Part shown: positions 27,635 through 37,552 of the stretch, piece by piece
Layout of the letters: each line of letters starts with the position of its first letter
Position numbering within the stretch: the stretch's first letter is position 1
DNA from: Reyranella sp. CPCC 100927
GTDB taxonomy: Bacteria > Pseudomonadota > Alphaproteobacteria > Reyranellales > Reyranellaceae
Assembly: GCF_007859315.1 (NCBI RefSeq)
Contig: NZ_VOHA01000008.1
Coordinates: 248,001 to 312,000 of the forward strand
Length of the DNA stretch: 64,000 nt
Direction of reading: 5' to 3'
Notes under the pieces: model-generated
The model's input: only the letters and a program-made list of their open reading frames with translations
What the model was told of the DNA's origin: nothing
Database searches by the model: none
Program-made: the position numbers and the translations under genes

Positions 27635-28903
27635 ATGGATTTCGAGATCCCCGCCGATATCAAAGCCTATCTCGATGAACTCGATGCCTTCATCGAGCGC
27701 GAGATCCGGCCGTTGGAACGCGAGAACGACAACATCCGCTTCTTCGACCACCGCCGCGAGCACGCCCGCACCGACTGGGACAACGACGGCCAGCCGCGCC
27801 ACGAATGGGAGGCGCTGCTGGCCGAGATGCGCCGGCGCGCCGACAAGGCGGGCCATCTGCGCTTCGCGCTGCCCAAGGACCTGGGCGGCAAGGACGGCAG
27901 CAACCTCGCCATGGCGATCATCCGCGAGCACCTGGCCCATAAGGGCCTGGGGCTGCACAACGACCTGCAGAACGAAAGCTCCATCGTCGGCAACTTCCCG
28001 GTCGTCCTGCTGCTGCACCGCTTCGGCACGCCGGAACAGAAACAGCGCTACATCCAGGCCATGCTGGCCGGCAAGGAGCGTATCGCCTTCGGGCTCACCG
28101 AACCCAACCATGGGTCGGACGCGACCTTCATGGAGACCAACGCCGTCAAACGCGGCGGCGACTGGGTGATCAACGGCGGCAAGCGCTTCAACACCGGCCT
28201 GCACACGGCGACCGTCGATCTGATCTTCGCGCGCACCTCAGGCAAACCAGGCGATGCGCGCGGCATCAGCGCCTTCCTGGTGCCGGTGAGCACGCCAGGC
28301 TTCAAGGTCGAGTACATGTGGTGGACGTTCAACATGCCCAGCGACCACGCCGAAGTGTCGCTCACCAACGTCACCGTGCCGGCGTCGACCATGCTGGGCG
28401 AGGAAGGCATGGGCCTGGATGTGGCGCAGACCTTCGTGCACGAGAACCGCATTCGCCAGGCCGCATCGAGCCTGGGCGCGGCGCAGTACTGCGTCGACTG
28501 CTCGGTCGCCTACGCCAACCGCCGTGTCGTCTTCGGCAAGAAGCTGTCCTCCAACCAGGCCATCCAGTTTCCCCTGGCCGAACTGCACACCGAAGCCGAG
28601 ATGACCCGCGGACTGGTGCGCAAGACCGCCTGGTACCTGGACCGTGAGCATCACATGGATGTGAGCCCCTGGGTGGCGATGGCCAACTATCGCGCCAACC
28701 GGCTGGTATGCGACGCCGCCGACCGGGCGATGCAGGTGCATGGCGGTGTCGGCTATTCACGGCACTACCCCTTCGAGCACATCTTCCGCCACCACCGACG
28801 CTATCGCATCACCGAAGGTTCCGAGGAAATCCAGATTCGCCGTGTGGCCGGCTCGCTCTTCGGCTATTGGGGCACGCAGAAGGCACCCAAGGCGGCGGAA
28901 TGA
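27635..28903 (+). CDS. Acyl-CoA dehydrogenase family protein
   Basis: A 422-residue FAD enzyme that should introduce the trans-2 double bond into an acyl-CoA. The helical N-domain (residues 1-145), beta-domain beginning FGLTEPNHGSD, and C-terminal helical domain are in order. MQVHGGVGYSRHYPFE and ITEGSEEIQ, which holds the catalytic-glutamate region, are near the C-terminus. GGGAGG at 27623-27628 supports the ATG at 27635; a longer frame upstream is rejected. The HNH-like gene starts 29 bases later, so they could be co-transcribed. The unusual N-terminal stretch of charged residues (about 20-60) fits the long-chain or bulky-substrate ACAD branch. Confidence 0.88.
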   Translation: MDFEIPADIKAYLDELDAFIEREIRPLERENDNIRFFDHRREHARTDWDNDGQPRHEWEALLAEMRRRADKAGHLRFALPKDLGGKDGSNLAMAIIREHLAHKGLGLHNDLQNESSIVGNFPVVLLLHRFGTPEQKQRYIQAMLAGKERIAFGLTEPNHGSDATFMETNAVKRGGDWVINGGKRFNTGLHTATVDLIFARTSGKPGDARGISAFLVPVSTPGFKVEYMWWTFNMPSDHAEVSLTNVTVPASTMLGEEGMGLDVAQTFVHENRIRQAASSLGAAQYCVDCSVAYANRRVVFGKKLSSNQAIQFPLAELHTEAEMTRGLVRKTAWYLDREHHMDVSPWVAMANYRANRLVCDAADRAMQVHGGVGYSRHYPFEHIFRHHRRYRITEGSEEIQIRRVAGSLFGYWGTQKAPKAAE

Positions 28904-28931
28904 CGGTCCGGCCGCCGCCGGAGGAGAATCG

Positions 28932-29825
28932 ATGGCGTACTGGTGGCTGAACCAGAAGGAAGACGACTTCGCCCTGCTCGACGAGGAAGGGGTGGTGGCG
29001 ATCCCGCGGCGCGACAGGCTGGGCAAGACCAACCCAAGCTATGCCGTCGCGGGCGAGATGCGGCCGGCCGACATCGGCTTCGCCTTCATCGGCGGCGAGC
29101 TTGACGGCGTTTTCACCGTCGTCGAGGCGCCGCAGGACGACACCGTCGAAATGGCGCCCGACTTCCAGCGCCGGGCGGCACGCCTGGTGCCGGTGCGGTT
29201 TTTCGGCCTGGCGATCCCGGTGCGCGTCGAGGAAACCACACTGCGACTGCGCGATGTGCTGCCCGCCTTCGGCTCACCGCTTGATCCCGACGGCACCAAC
29301 AAGGACACGGTGATCCACCGCGTCGGCGAAGCCGTCAGCGACCGCCTGGTCGCGCTGGCTGCCGATGCCGAACCGATGTCGGCCTCGCTGGCCGAAGCGA
29401 TGGCCGAGGCGATAGCGGTCGGCGACCTGCCGGAGGAACACAAGAACGACCTGATCGAGGCCCGCCTGGGGCTCGGCCGCTTCGGCGATGCGGTCATGGC
29501 GCAGTGGGACCGCGCCTGCTGCGGCACCGGCACGGCGGTGGATGGCCTCATCCACGTCAACCCGATCAAGCCCTGGGTGCGCGCCACCAACGACGAGCGA
29601 CTGGATCCCGAGAACGGCCTGCTGATGGTCGCGACATGGAGCCTGGCGTTCAACAGCGGCCTCATCGCTTTCGAGGACGACGGCGCCATCGTGCTGTCGG
29701 CCGATTTGCCGGCGACGGAAGCCCACAAGGCCGGCATCGCCCCCGACTTCCGCCTCCCGCTCAAGGGCGATCGGCAGCGCACTTACCTGGCGTGGCACCG
29801 CATGAACGTGTTCGCGGGAAGTTAG
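28932..29825 (+). CDS. EVE-like N-domain plus degenerate HNH (HNH_2-type) C-domain protein
   Basis: A 297-residue protein. It opens MAYWWLNQ, which strongly resembles the start of EVE/PUA-like modified-base readers and of HNH enzymes with such a domain. The C-terminal part carries WDRACCGTGTAVDG (Cys196-Cys197) then NPIKPW (212-215) and ERLDPENGLLM, which fits the HNH_2 signature of restriction-type nucleases. The usual histidine before IKPW is replaced by proline at 211, and the later His-Asp pair is absent (ATWSLAFNSG). It may therefore bind DNA without cutting. The middle (about 100-185) is helical and unassigned. It follows the acyl-CoA dehydrogenase gene by 28 bases with GGAGAA as ribosome site. 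Confidence 0.6.
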   Translation: MAYWWLNQKEDDFALLDEEGVVAIPRRDRLGKTNPSYAVAGEMRPADIGFAFIGGELDGVFTVVEAPQDDTVEMAPDFQRRAARLVPVRFFGLAIPVRVEETTLRLRDVLPAFGSPLDPDGTNKDTVIHRVGEAVSDRLVALAADAEPMSASLAEAMAEAIAVGDLPEEHKNDLIEARLGLGRFGDAVMAQWDRACCGTGTAVDGLIHVNPIKPWVRATNDERLDPENGLLMVATWSLAFNSGLIAFEDDGAIVLSADLPATEAHKAGIAPDFRLPLKGDRQRTYLAWHRMNVFAGS

Positions 29826-29835
29826 TTTCCAGAGG

Positions 29836-30522
29836 TTAGAGCGCCAGCCGATCGATCGCGGCGGCCAGTTCATCGACGGTGGCGACATCGGCGTCGGGCA
29901 GTTCGGTCCAGCTTCGCGGCGCCTGGGCGGCGTGACGGCCGGCGCGAAAGCGCACCGTGCGCATGCCCAGCAGGCGCGCCGGTACGATATCGTTGTCGAT
30001 GCGATCGCCCACCATGAGGCAGTCGGCCGGCACTGCACCCAGCCGGGCGCACACCGTCAGGAACAGACGCGGATCGGGTTTGTGGAAGCCCAGCTGCGCA
30101 CTGCCGTCGGCACTGTCGAACAGCCCCGCCATGCCCAGCCGCTCCAGCTTGGCCGCCAGCGTCAGTGGCTGATTGGCGACAATGCCCAGGCTGAAGCCCG
30201 ATGCGCGCAGGGCCGCCAACAGCTCGATCATGCCGGGCCGCGCTTCGGCGAGGTCGTTCCGGGCCATCTCCGCCGAGAACAACGTCCAGGCGCGATGCGC
30301 GGCAAAGACGTCGCCGTTGCATAAACGCCAGATCACTGCCTGGTAGAGATTGGGTGCGAAGCTCTCGACCGCCCGCGCACAGGCCTCATCGTAGTCCGCC
30401 GACGTGACGTCGATGCCCTGACGTCGCACGGCCTGCGGCAACAGACGATCGACGGCGCGCTCGAACGCTTCTTCGGTATCCAGCGGACCGCCGACGTCGA
30501 ACAGCAGGGTTGTGATGGGCAT
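29836..30522 (-). CDS. HAD-superfamily hydrolase
   Basis: A 228-residue HAD protein with cap domain. Motif I reads FDVGGPLDT: the nucleophile Asp9 is present but the second aspartate that normally acts as acid-base is Gly11. Motif II is in GIVANQ, motif III uses HKPD, and motif IV is MVGDRIDND. This variant (DxGG) occurs in several HAD subgroups, including dehalogenase and epoxide-hydrolase-related ones, so simple phosphatase activity should not be assumed. It is convergent with the HNH-like gene and lies just before the crotonase pair. Confidence 0.82.
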   Translation of the reverse strand: MPITTLLFDVGGPLDTEEAFERAVDRLLPQAVRRQGIDVTSADYDEACARAVESFAPNLYQAVIWRLCNGDVFAAHRAWTLFSAEMARNDLAEARPGMIELLAALRASGFSLGIVANQPLTLAAKLERLGMAGLFDSADGSAQLGFHKPDPRLFLTVCARLGAVPADCLMVGDRIDNDIVPARLLGMRTVRFRAGRHAAQAPRSWTELPDADVATVDELAAAIDRLAL

Positions 30523-30543
30523 GAGGCACTGTAGCGCCGGCGG

Positions 30544-31341
30544 TCAGACCCGCAACAGCCGCACGCTCCCCCCGGTTCGCTGGGCCTGCCGCGCGGCGCC
30601 GGCTTGCGCCTCGGCACCATAGGCCGCGCGTGCCAGCGCGACCTCGTGGGCGATCGCGGCGGCGCCGTCCTGATCAAGCCCTTCGTAGAGCGACCGCCGA
30701 TCGGCCAACAGCGCCGTCTGCGGCAACGCGGCGATCTGATGCGCCAGCTTCTCGGCCTCGGCCCGCGTGGCACCGCGCGGCGCCTTGCGGCTGGCCAGCC
30801 CCATCGTCAGGGCCTCGTCGGCCGCCACGGTGCGCCCGCTGATCACCATGTCGAGTGCCCGCCCGGCGCCGACCAGACGCGGCAGGCGCACGGTCGTGCC
30901 ATCACCCGTCGGACCACCCCACAGCCGGGATGCCACGCTGAAGGCGGCTGTTTCGTCGATGATGCGGATATCGCAGAACAGCGCCACGCCCAGGCCCTCG
31001 GCACTGGCGGCTCCCTCGATGGCAGCGATCACCGGCTTCGACAGCGGCACCGCCAGCGGCCCATCAGCGGCGCTCGCCCACGGCCGGTAAATCCCGTTGG
31101 CCGCCAACTCGCCGAGATCAGCACCCGAGCAGAAGCATCCCCCGGCGCCGGTCACCACGATGGCCCGGATTTCCTCGTCGGCATCCGCCATCTGGAACGC
31201 ACCGGCAAGGCCGCCGACCGTCTTGGCATTGAGCGCGTTCTTCATCTCGGCGCGGTTGATGATGATGGTCGTGACCGGCACCCGGCGCGACGCCAGGATG
31301 TTGCCGTCGGCGAACGTCATCGAAGTCAGTGGCGCAGCCAT
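30544..31341 (-). CDS. Crotonase-family protein, hydratase glutamates missing
   Basis: A 265-residue enoyl-CoA hydratase/isomerase-fold protein: FADGNILASRR, TIIINRAEMKNALNA, GCFCSGADLGEL, SKPVIAAIEGAASAEGLGVALFCDI. The first hydratase glutamate is glycine (GLGVAL) and the second lies where the loop reads FSVASRLWG, so both usual catalytic acids are absent. The oxyanion hole is kept, which points to another crotonase reaction such as isomerase, decarboxylase or thioesterase. It closely resembles the adjacent gene at 31438 and both probably arose by tandem duplication. Start candidates are 31371, 31341 and 31320; 31341 is chosen. Confidence 0.82.
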   Translation of the reverse strand: MAAPLTSMTFADGNILASRRVPVTTIIINRAEMKNALNAKTVGGLAGAFQMADADEEIRAIVVTGAGGCFCSGADLGELAANGIYRPWASAADGPLAVPLSKPVIAAIEGAASAEGLGVALFCDIRIIDETAAFSVASRLWGGPTGDGTTVRLPRLVGAGRALDMVISGRTVAADEALTMGLASRKAPRGATRAEAEKLAHQIAALPQTALLADRRSLYEGLDQDGAAAIAHEVALARAAYGAEAQAGAARQAQRTGGSVRLLRV

Positions 31342-31437
31342 CGCAGATCCGGCGCTTCCGCCGCCGGCCACCCGACGCGCCTCGTATCGCCGCCTTGATG
31401 GCGGATTTATACCGGCCCGCCCGCAGGCCGGCGGGCC

Positions 31438-32238
31438 TCAATTGGTCCGCTTGGGATCGTTCGCGAAGCTGCCGCCGCGACCCGCGCCGTGGCTGAACCG
31501 CGCCGCGCCTGCCTGGGATTCGATCCGCCGGGCCTCCAGCGACAGCTCCATCTCGCGTCGGATCGCCGCCGCGGTCGCATGATCGAAGCTGTCGTAGGCC
31601 GAGCGGCGATCGGACCCAAGGGCGATCTGCGGAAAACCCGCGATCTGACGCGCCAGCGTCTGCGCCTCGGCCAGGGTCGTGCCGCGCGCCACCTTGCGGG
31701 TGGCCAACCCGATCGCGATGGCTTCGTCGGCGCCGACGGCGCGGCCGGTGATCAGCATGTCGAGCGCCCGTCCCTGGCCCACGATCCGCGGCAGGCGCAC
31801 CGTGGTGCCGTCGCTCATGGGCACGCCCCAGCGCCGCGAGAAGACCCCGAACACGGCTGTCTCATCGACGATGCGGATGTCACAGAACAGCGCGACCCCG
31901 AGTCCACCGGCGCAGGCATGGCCTTCGACGGCGGCGATCACCGGTTTCGACAGGGCCGCGCGCAACGGCCCCTCGTCGCTGCCGGCCCATGGAAAATAGT
32001 CGACACCGGCGCCGAGCTGCTTGAGGTCGGCGCCGGCGCAGAAGGCACCGCCGGCGCCGGTCAGCACCGCGACGCGGGCACTGTCGTCGGCATCGAAGAC
32101 CCACAAGGCCTCAGCCAAAGCCCGGGCGCTGTCGTTGTCGAGCGCGTTGCGCACGTCGGGCCGGTTGATGACGATCGTCGTCACCGGACCGTCGCGCGAT
32201 ACCAGCACCTTGCCGCCGGCAAGCGTGGTCTCAGCCAT
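31438..32238 (-). CDS. Crotonase-family protein, tandem paralogue
   Basis: A 266-residue crotonase with the same motif set as its downstream neighbour: VTTIVINRPDVRNALDN, GAFCAGADLKQLG, SKPVIAAVEGHACAGGLGVALFCDI, FGVFSRRWGVP and RLPRIVGQGRALDM. The oxyanion hole is intact; both hydratase glutamates are replaced (Gly in GLGVAL, Ser in FGVFSR). The similarity to the 30544 protein runs the whole length. A GGGAG ribosome site supports the ATG at 32238. Its substrate is unknown. An acyl-CoA role fits the surrounding enzymes. Confidence 0.85.
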   Translation of the reverse strand: MAETTLAGGKVLVSRDGPVTTIVINRPDVRNALDNDSARALAEALWVFDADDSARVAVLTGAGGAFCAGADLKQLGAGVDYFPWAGSDEGPLRAALSKPVIAAVEGHACAGGLGVALFCDIRIVDETAVFGVFSRRWGVPMSDGTTVRLPRIVGQGRALDMLITGRAVGADEAIAIGLATRKVARGTTLAEAQTLARQIAGFPQIALGSDRRSAYDSFDHATAAAIRREMELSLEARRIESQAGAARFSHGAGRGGSFANDPKRTN

Positions 32239-32269
32239 GGCGTTCTCCCTCGTCATTGCCGGCAGCCCG

Positions 32270-32905
32270 TCACCGCAGCGGGCTGTAGCTCGCCGCCACC
32301 ATGCGCAGGGTCAGAAGGTTCTGTTCCAGCAGATCCTTGGTCTTGGTCGTCAGGAAGATTTCGGCAATCGCGCCGGGCTCCTCGATCAACACGACGGCCT
32401 CATGATCGATCGGCTGGCCACCCTCCGCCGGCTCGCTGTTCTCCAGCACGATCATCTCGCCGCGGCGGCCACCGACGATCGCCACCGTACCGGCGCGCGA
32501 CATCGTGAAGTCGCGATCGGTGTTGCGCCGCGTCAGGGTCACGCGCTCGACCCAGCTCTCGATCGAATCGATCTCGCGGTTCTTGGTCCGCATCTGGCCC
32601 GAGATCAGGACCGGTGCGCCATCCGGCGGGGCGATATCGGCCACGGTCACGGTCGACTTGGTCGAGCGGTCGGCACCACGCACGCTGCGGGCAACCCATC
32701 CCTGCGGCGGGCGCAGGGCGTAGGTCAGTCCCTGGCCGCGGATGATGATGCGACCGTCGGCGGTTCGCGTCGGCAGCGGCGGCGGTTCCGGCTTGGGCGC
32801 CTCGCGGGGGCCGCTGCTGCACGCACCCAGGGCAAGGACCAGTCCCCCCATCAAGATGCCTCGCCGCGTCAGCCTCTTATTGTCTCTTGATGCGGCGATC
32901 ACCAT
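32270..32905 (-). CDS. Hypothetical lipoprotein with twin-arginine-like signal
   Basis: A 211-residue exported protein. The N-terminus has TRRGILMGGLVLALGACSSG: a possible Tat motif and a lipobox with Cys29. A proline-rich spacer follows, then TADGRIII and a compact domain ending MVAASYSPLR, shared with the lipoprotein at 22902. It lies directly downstream (five bases) of the candidate immunity gene and is probably co-transcribed with the toxin-like unit, which makes it a possible accessory part. No function is known. Confidence 0.7.
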   Translation of the reverse strand: MVIAASRDNKRLTRRGILMGGLVLALGACSSGPREAPKPEPPPLPTRTADGRIIIRGQGLTYALRPPQGWVARSVRGADRSTKSTVTVADIAPPDGAPVLISGQMRTKNREIDSIESWVERVTLTRRNTDRDFTMSRAGTVAIVGGRRGEMIVLENSEPAEGGQPIDHEAVVLIEEPGAIAEIFLTTKTKDLLEQNLLTLRMVAASYSPLR

Positions 32906-32910
32906 GCCGG

Positions 32911-33273
32911 TCACGTCACCTTGTCGATATCGCGGGTCAGCTCGGCGTTGCCGAGCTTGGGTTTGCGGAAGTACCACCATTGGCGGTCGGGATGCCAGCC
33001 CTCGCGCCGGGCCACCGCCGATCCCCACAGACACTTGCCGGCATCGACAGTGGCCTGCAAGAAGCGCTGGTCGCTCGCCGCCAGACGATCGCGAGACGCT
33101 TGCCCCGGCGGCCGCTTGCGCGGCGTTGTCGCTTGCAGAGCGTCGCCGATGGCACGGCGCAGGTCCATGTCATTGAGCCAGTCATCCAGATCGAAGGCAT
33201 AGCCCGCCTCGATCCCGGCCACGATGCGATCCCATGCCGCAATGCGGTCCGACAGCGATTTCTTGCCGGTCAT
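32911..33273 (-). CDS. Putative immunity-type small protein for the upstream toxin-like gene
   Basis: A 120-residue acidic/aromatic protein without signal peptide or membrane segment. GYAFDLDDWLNDMDLRRAI (24-42) and a C-terminal WHPDRQWWYFRKPK (93-106) give a small helical protein rich in tryptophan and aspartate, of the sort often placed directly after polymorphic toxin genes. The ATG at 33273 has GAGG seven bases upstream and lies eight bases after the stop of the toxin-like gene. Immunity function is an inference from this arrangement; the family name is not known to me. The gene could also be a stand-alone cytoplasmic protein. Confidence 0.5.
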   Translation of the reverse strand: MTGKKSLSDRIAAWDRIVAGIEAGYAFDLDDWLNDMDLRRAIGDALQATTPRKRPPGQASRDRLAASDQRFLQATVDAGKCLWGSAVARREGWHPDRQWWYFRKPKLGNAELTRDIDKVT

Positions 33274-33281
33274 CGCGGGCC

Positions 33282-33755
33282 TCAATGGTCACGTTCCAGT
33301 TGGCGGCGGAAATACCGTTCACCGTCATTGGGCCGAAAAAAGGTGCGGATGACGCCGTTCGGATTGAAGGCGATGAAGGCGCCGCTGCGCCGGTCGAAGC
33401 GGGTCACGACGCCGTCCCGGCGCACCGACTCGAGGATCGGACCGCCGGCCGTCGCATCGCGCAACGCCTGAGCCCGGCGCAGATACTCCTGCTGCGAGAT
33501 GGTGCCGAACTCGCTGCCGTGCTTGTCGTAGTGCTCTTCCAGCCTGTTGCGGCTGGCGAAACCGACGGCCGGCCCCCAGACCCGATCCTGGGCCTGCGGC
33601 CCACGGGCTTCGATTTGCGGCCCGCCAGCGCCCGGTGCGCGATCGGCCGACGACCCGCCGCCCCAGCCGCCAAACAGGGCGACCGCGGCTGCCACGATCA
33701 GCGCCAACACGGCGATCAAGCCGCGGCCGCCGCGAAACCCTGTCCCAAGATTCAT
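33282..33755 (-). CDS. Membrane-anchored protein with BECR-type toxin-like domain
   Basis: A 157-residue protein. Residues 12-29 are a hydrophobic anchor or signal, followed by a Gly/Pro/Ser linker to about 62. Residues 70-152 form a domain with EEHYDKHGSEFG, SQQEYLRRAQ, RRDGVVTRFDRRSGAFIAF, NGVIRTFFRP and YFRRQ. This order (His and Lys-His-Gly, then Glu-Phe-Gly, then aspartate and aromatic strands) is like small RNase-type toxin domains at the C-termini of CDI or polymorphic toxins and phage-associated nucleases. A short free-standing form with a signal is unusual. The gene directly downstream could encode its immunity protein. Function unproven. Confidence 0.55.
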   Translation of the reverse strand: MNLGTGFRGGRGLIAVLALIVAAAVALFGGWGGGSSADRAPGAGGPQIEARGPQAQDRVWGPAVGFASRNRLEEHYDKHGSEFGTISQQEYLRRAQALRDATAGGPILESVRRDGVVTRFDRRSGAFIAFNPNGVIRTFFRPNDGERYFRRQLERDH

Positions 33756-33809
33756 GGCCCAGCACCAACTTCAACGCACCGACAGGCTAGCCTGCCCGCG
33801 GTCGGTTGC

Positions 33810-35009
33810 CTATTGCAGCGGCGCACCGTTGCGCACCCAACGCGCGATCAGCGCGCGGTCCTCATCGGAGAGTTCGGTGATGTTGCCGGGCGGCATGGCC
33901 TTGGTGTGCCAGACCTGCTGCAGCATGGCCTGGGCATAGGCCTTCATCTGTCCGGGTGTCTCCAGCATGACGCCCTTGGGCGGCGCCGCGAAGCCCTCCC
34001 GCGTGGGTTTGGCCGCATGGCAGACGGCACAGCGCTCGGCCACGGTCTTGGCCACCTGGGCGAACTCCGTCTTGCCGGCCAGTTCGACAGTGACCTCGTC
34101 GCGCGGCGCCACGACGATCGCGGTCAGCAGCAGGATCACCAGCCCGGCGGCCAGCGGCAGCGCCGGCGCATTGCCCTTGTGGCGCAACACGAACCACAGG
34201 CGGATCAGCGCGCCGGCGGCCGACAGCGCCACCAGGATCGCCCAGTTCCAGGCATGGCCGGTGACGCCCGCGTAGTGGTTGGCGATCATGGTGAACAGCA
34301 CCGGCAGGGTGAAGTAGGTGTTGTGCACCGAACGCTGCTTGCCCATCGCGCCCCATCTGGGGTCGGGCAGGCGGCCTTCGGCCTTGGCCTTCACCAGTTC
34401 GGCCTGGCCGGGAATGATCACGAAAAAAACATTGGCCACCATGATGGTGCCCAGCATGCCACCGAAATGGATAAAGGCACCGCGGCCGGAAAACAGCTGG
34501 CACAGGCCCCAGGCGGCTGCCACCGACAGCAGCGCCAGCACGCCGCCCAGCACGGCATCGTCGTTGCCCAGCGCCGAGCGGCACAGCAGGTCGTAGACGA
34601 TCCACCCGCCGGCGATGAACGCCAGCCCGATGCCGATCGCCTGCCAGCGCGACAGGTCCTTCACCAGCGGATCGATCAACGCGACGTCTGCCCCGTAATA
34701 ATAGACGAGGCACAGCATGAACATGCCGGTGATCCAGGTGGTGTAGGCCTCCCACTTGAACCAGTGCAGCACTGGCGGCAACGACGGCGGCGCCACCTTG
34801 TACTTCTGCGCATGGTAGAAGCCGCCGCCGTGCACCGACCACACCTCGCCGCCGACGCCTTGGGCCACGTCGGCCGGTGCCGCCGGCTCCTGCAGGTGGT
34901 TGTCGAGCCAGATGAAGTAGAACGAGGCGCCGATCCAGGCGATGCCGGTGATCATGTGGGCCCAGCGGCCCACCAGGTTCAACCACTCGGCGAGATAAGC
35001 AGTGTCCAT
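33810..35009 (-). CDS. puuD: Urate hydroxylase PuuD, membrane protein with cytochrome c domain
   Basis: A 399-residue protein. The N-terminal 290 residues have about eight membrane helices of the DUF989/PuuD family ([34 protein letters not shown]). The C-terminal cytochrome c domain contains CAVCH (residues 327-331) as heme-binding motif and a later Met-Pro (KAMPPGN) as sixth ligand. PuuD-type enzymes oxidise urate to 5-hydroxyisourate without making hydrogen peroxide, passing electrons to the respiratory chain. The ATG at 35009 is preferred over an upstream in-frame start. It is divergent from malate synthase, separated by 241 bases. Confidence 0.92.
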   Translation of the reverse strand: MDTAYLAEWLNLVGRWAHMITGIAWIGASFYFIWLDNHLQEPAAPADVAQGVGGEVWSVHGGGFYHAQKYKVAPPSLPPVLHWFKWEAYTTWITGMFMLCLVYYYGADVALIDPLVKDLSRWQAIGIGLAFIAGGWIVYDLLCRSALGNDDAVLGGVLALLSVAAAWGLCQLFSGRGAFIHFGGMLGTIMVANVFFVIIPGQAELVKAKAEGRLPDPRWGAMGKQRSVHNTYFTLPVLFTMIANHYAGVTGHAWNWAILVALSAAGALIRLWFVLRHKGNAPALPLAAGLVILLLTAIVVAPRDEVTVELAGKTEFAQVAKTVAERCAVCHAAKPTREGFAAPPKGVMLETPGQMKAYAQAMLQQVWHTKAMPPGNITELSDEDRALIARWVRNGAPLQ

Positions 35010-35250
35010 CGTGCAGCGATGCTCCCCAATCGCACCGCGCACCATAGCCGACACGGGAAGGCCGGCAAGCCGCCCTTCCCGTCATGGTAGCGCCCCAGCG
35101 TCGGACCCGCCTATGCCGCGCCTTCGCAGATGCTGTGCCCGTGCCGGCGGACGCGGCGGCTGGCGCCCAGCCGGGGGATTGGCTAAAGCATCGGGACCTT
35201 CTTCCGCCATGGCGCGGAAAGACCCTATCGGCTTCACTGCGGAGGACCCC

Positions 35251-36870
<1,620 letters not shown>

Positions 36871-36874
36871 TCGC

Positions 36875-36997
36875 CCTCCCCACGCAGTGGGGAGGTGCCC
36901 CGTAGGGGCGGAGGGAGTCGACGGGGTCTATGTAACTGAGACCAGGTCGGGTCCCCCTCCGGCCTTCGGCCACCTCCCCCAGCGAAGCTGGGGGAGG
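36875..36997. repeat. Cluster of GC-rich palindromes after malate synthase
   Basis: Three hairpins in a row: CCTCCCCA/TGGGGAGG at 36875-36895, GCCCC/GGGGC near 36897-36909, and CCTCCCCCAG/CTGGGGGAGG at 36973-36997. They lie between convergent genes (malate synthase and the SnoaL-like gene), so they may stop transcription from both sides. Confidence 0.7.
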
Positions 36998-37003
36998 ACA
37001 CAT

Positions 37004-37471
37004 TCACGCGACGTGGCGTGCCATGCGCGGTGTCTTGGCGAGCGCGTCGCCTTCGCGGCCCAGGATCTTGCAGATGCGCTCCGGCGCGAAGCCGATCGCG
37101 ACGAAGGTCGGCCCGACATTGGCGACCTCGCGGTATTCGGTGATGAGGCCGTCGCGCAGCTTCATCATCGCCACGCCTTCAAACCCGACGCGCTTGCCCT
37201 GGGCTTCAGGCAGCGTCGAGACATAGCTGAAGGTGTAATAGGCATAGAGCGAGCGGCCATCGCTCAGCGGATCGTGCATGTCCCAGCGGAAGTCGCGCGC
37301 GGTGCGGTGGAACCAGTCGTCGATCATCTCGGCGATCTTGGCGCGGCCGGTGAACGCACCATAGAAGAGATCGTGATAGACGCCATCCTCGGCGAACAGC
37401 GCCGCGAAGCGCCGGCCATCGCGCTTCTCCACCGCGTCACAGAATTCCTTCAGCATCGCCGTCGCGTCCAT
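37004..37471 (-). CDS. SnoaL/NTF2-like fold protein
   Basis: A 155-residue protein with the NTF2-like pattern: an N-terminal helix MLKEFCDAVEKRDG, LFAEDGVYHDLFYGAFTGRAKIAEM, and strands such as SDGRSLYAYYTFSYV and FEGVAMMKLRDGLITEYREV. Proteins of this fold act as small isomerases, dehydratases or binding proteins for polyketides, steroids and other ligands. No catalytic signature is clear. The ATG at 37471 has AGAGGAAA upstream, better than longer in-frame starts. It is divergent from the glycerophosphodiesterase gene. Confidence 0.75.
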   Translation of the reverse strand: MDATAMLKEFCDAVEKRDGRRFAALFAEDGVYHDLFYGAFTGRAKIAEMIDDWFHRTARDFRWDMHDPLSDGRSLYAYYTFSYVSTLPEAQGKRVGFEGVAMMKLRDGLITEYREVANVGPTFVAIGFAPERICKILGREGDALAKTPRMARHVA

Positions 37472-37552
37472 CGTTTCCTCTCCTGTGTCAGCTCCCGTCA
37501 TCCTATCATCGCGTCGGCCGGAACGACCACAGCCGCGGGAAAGGCGATCACC

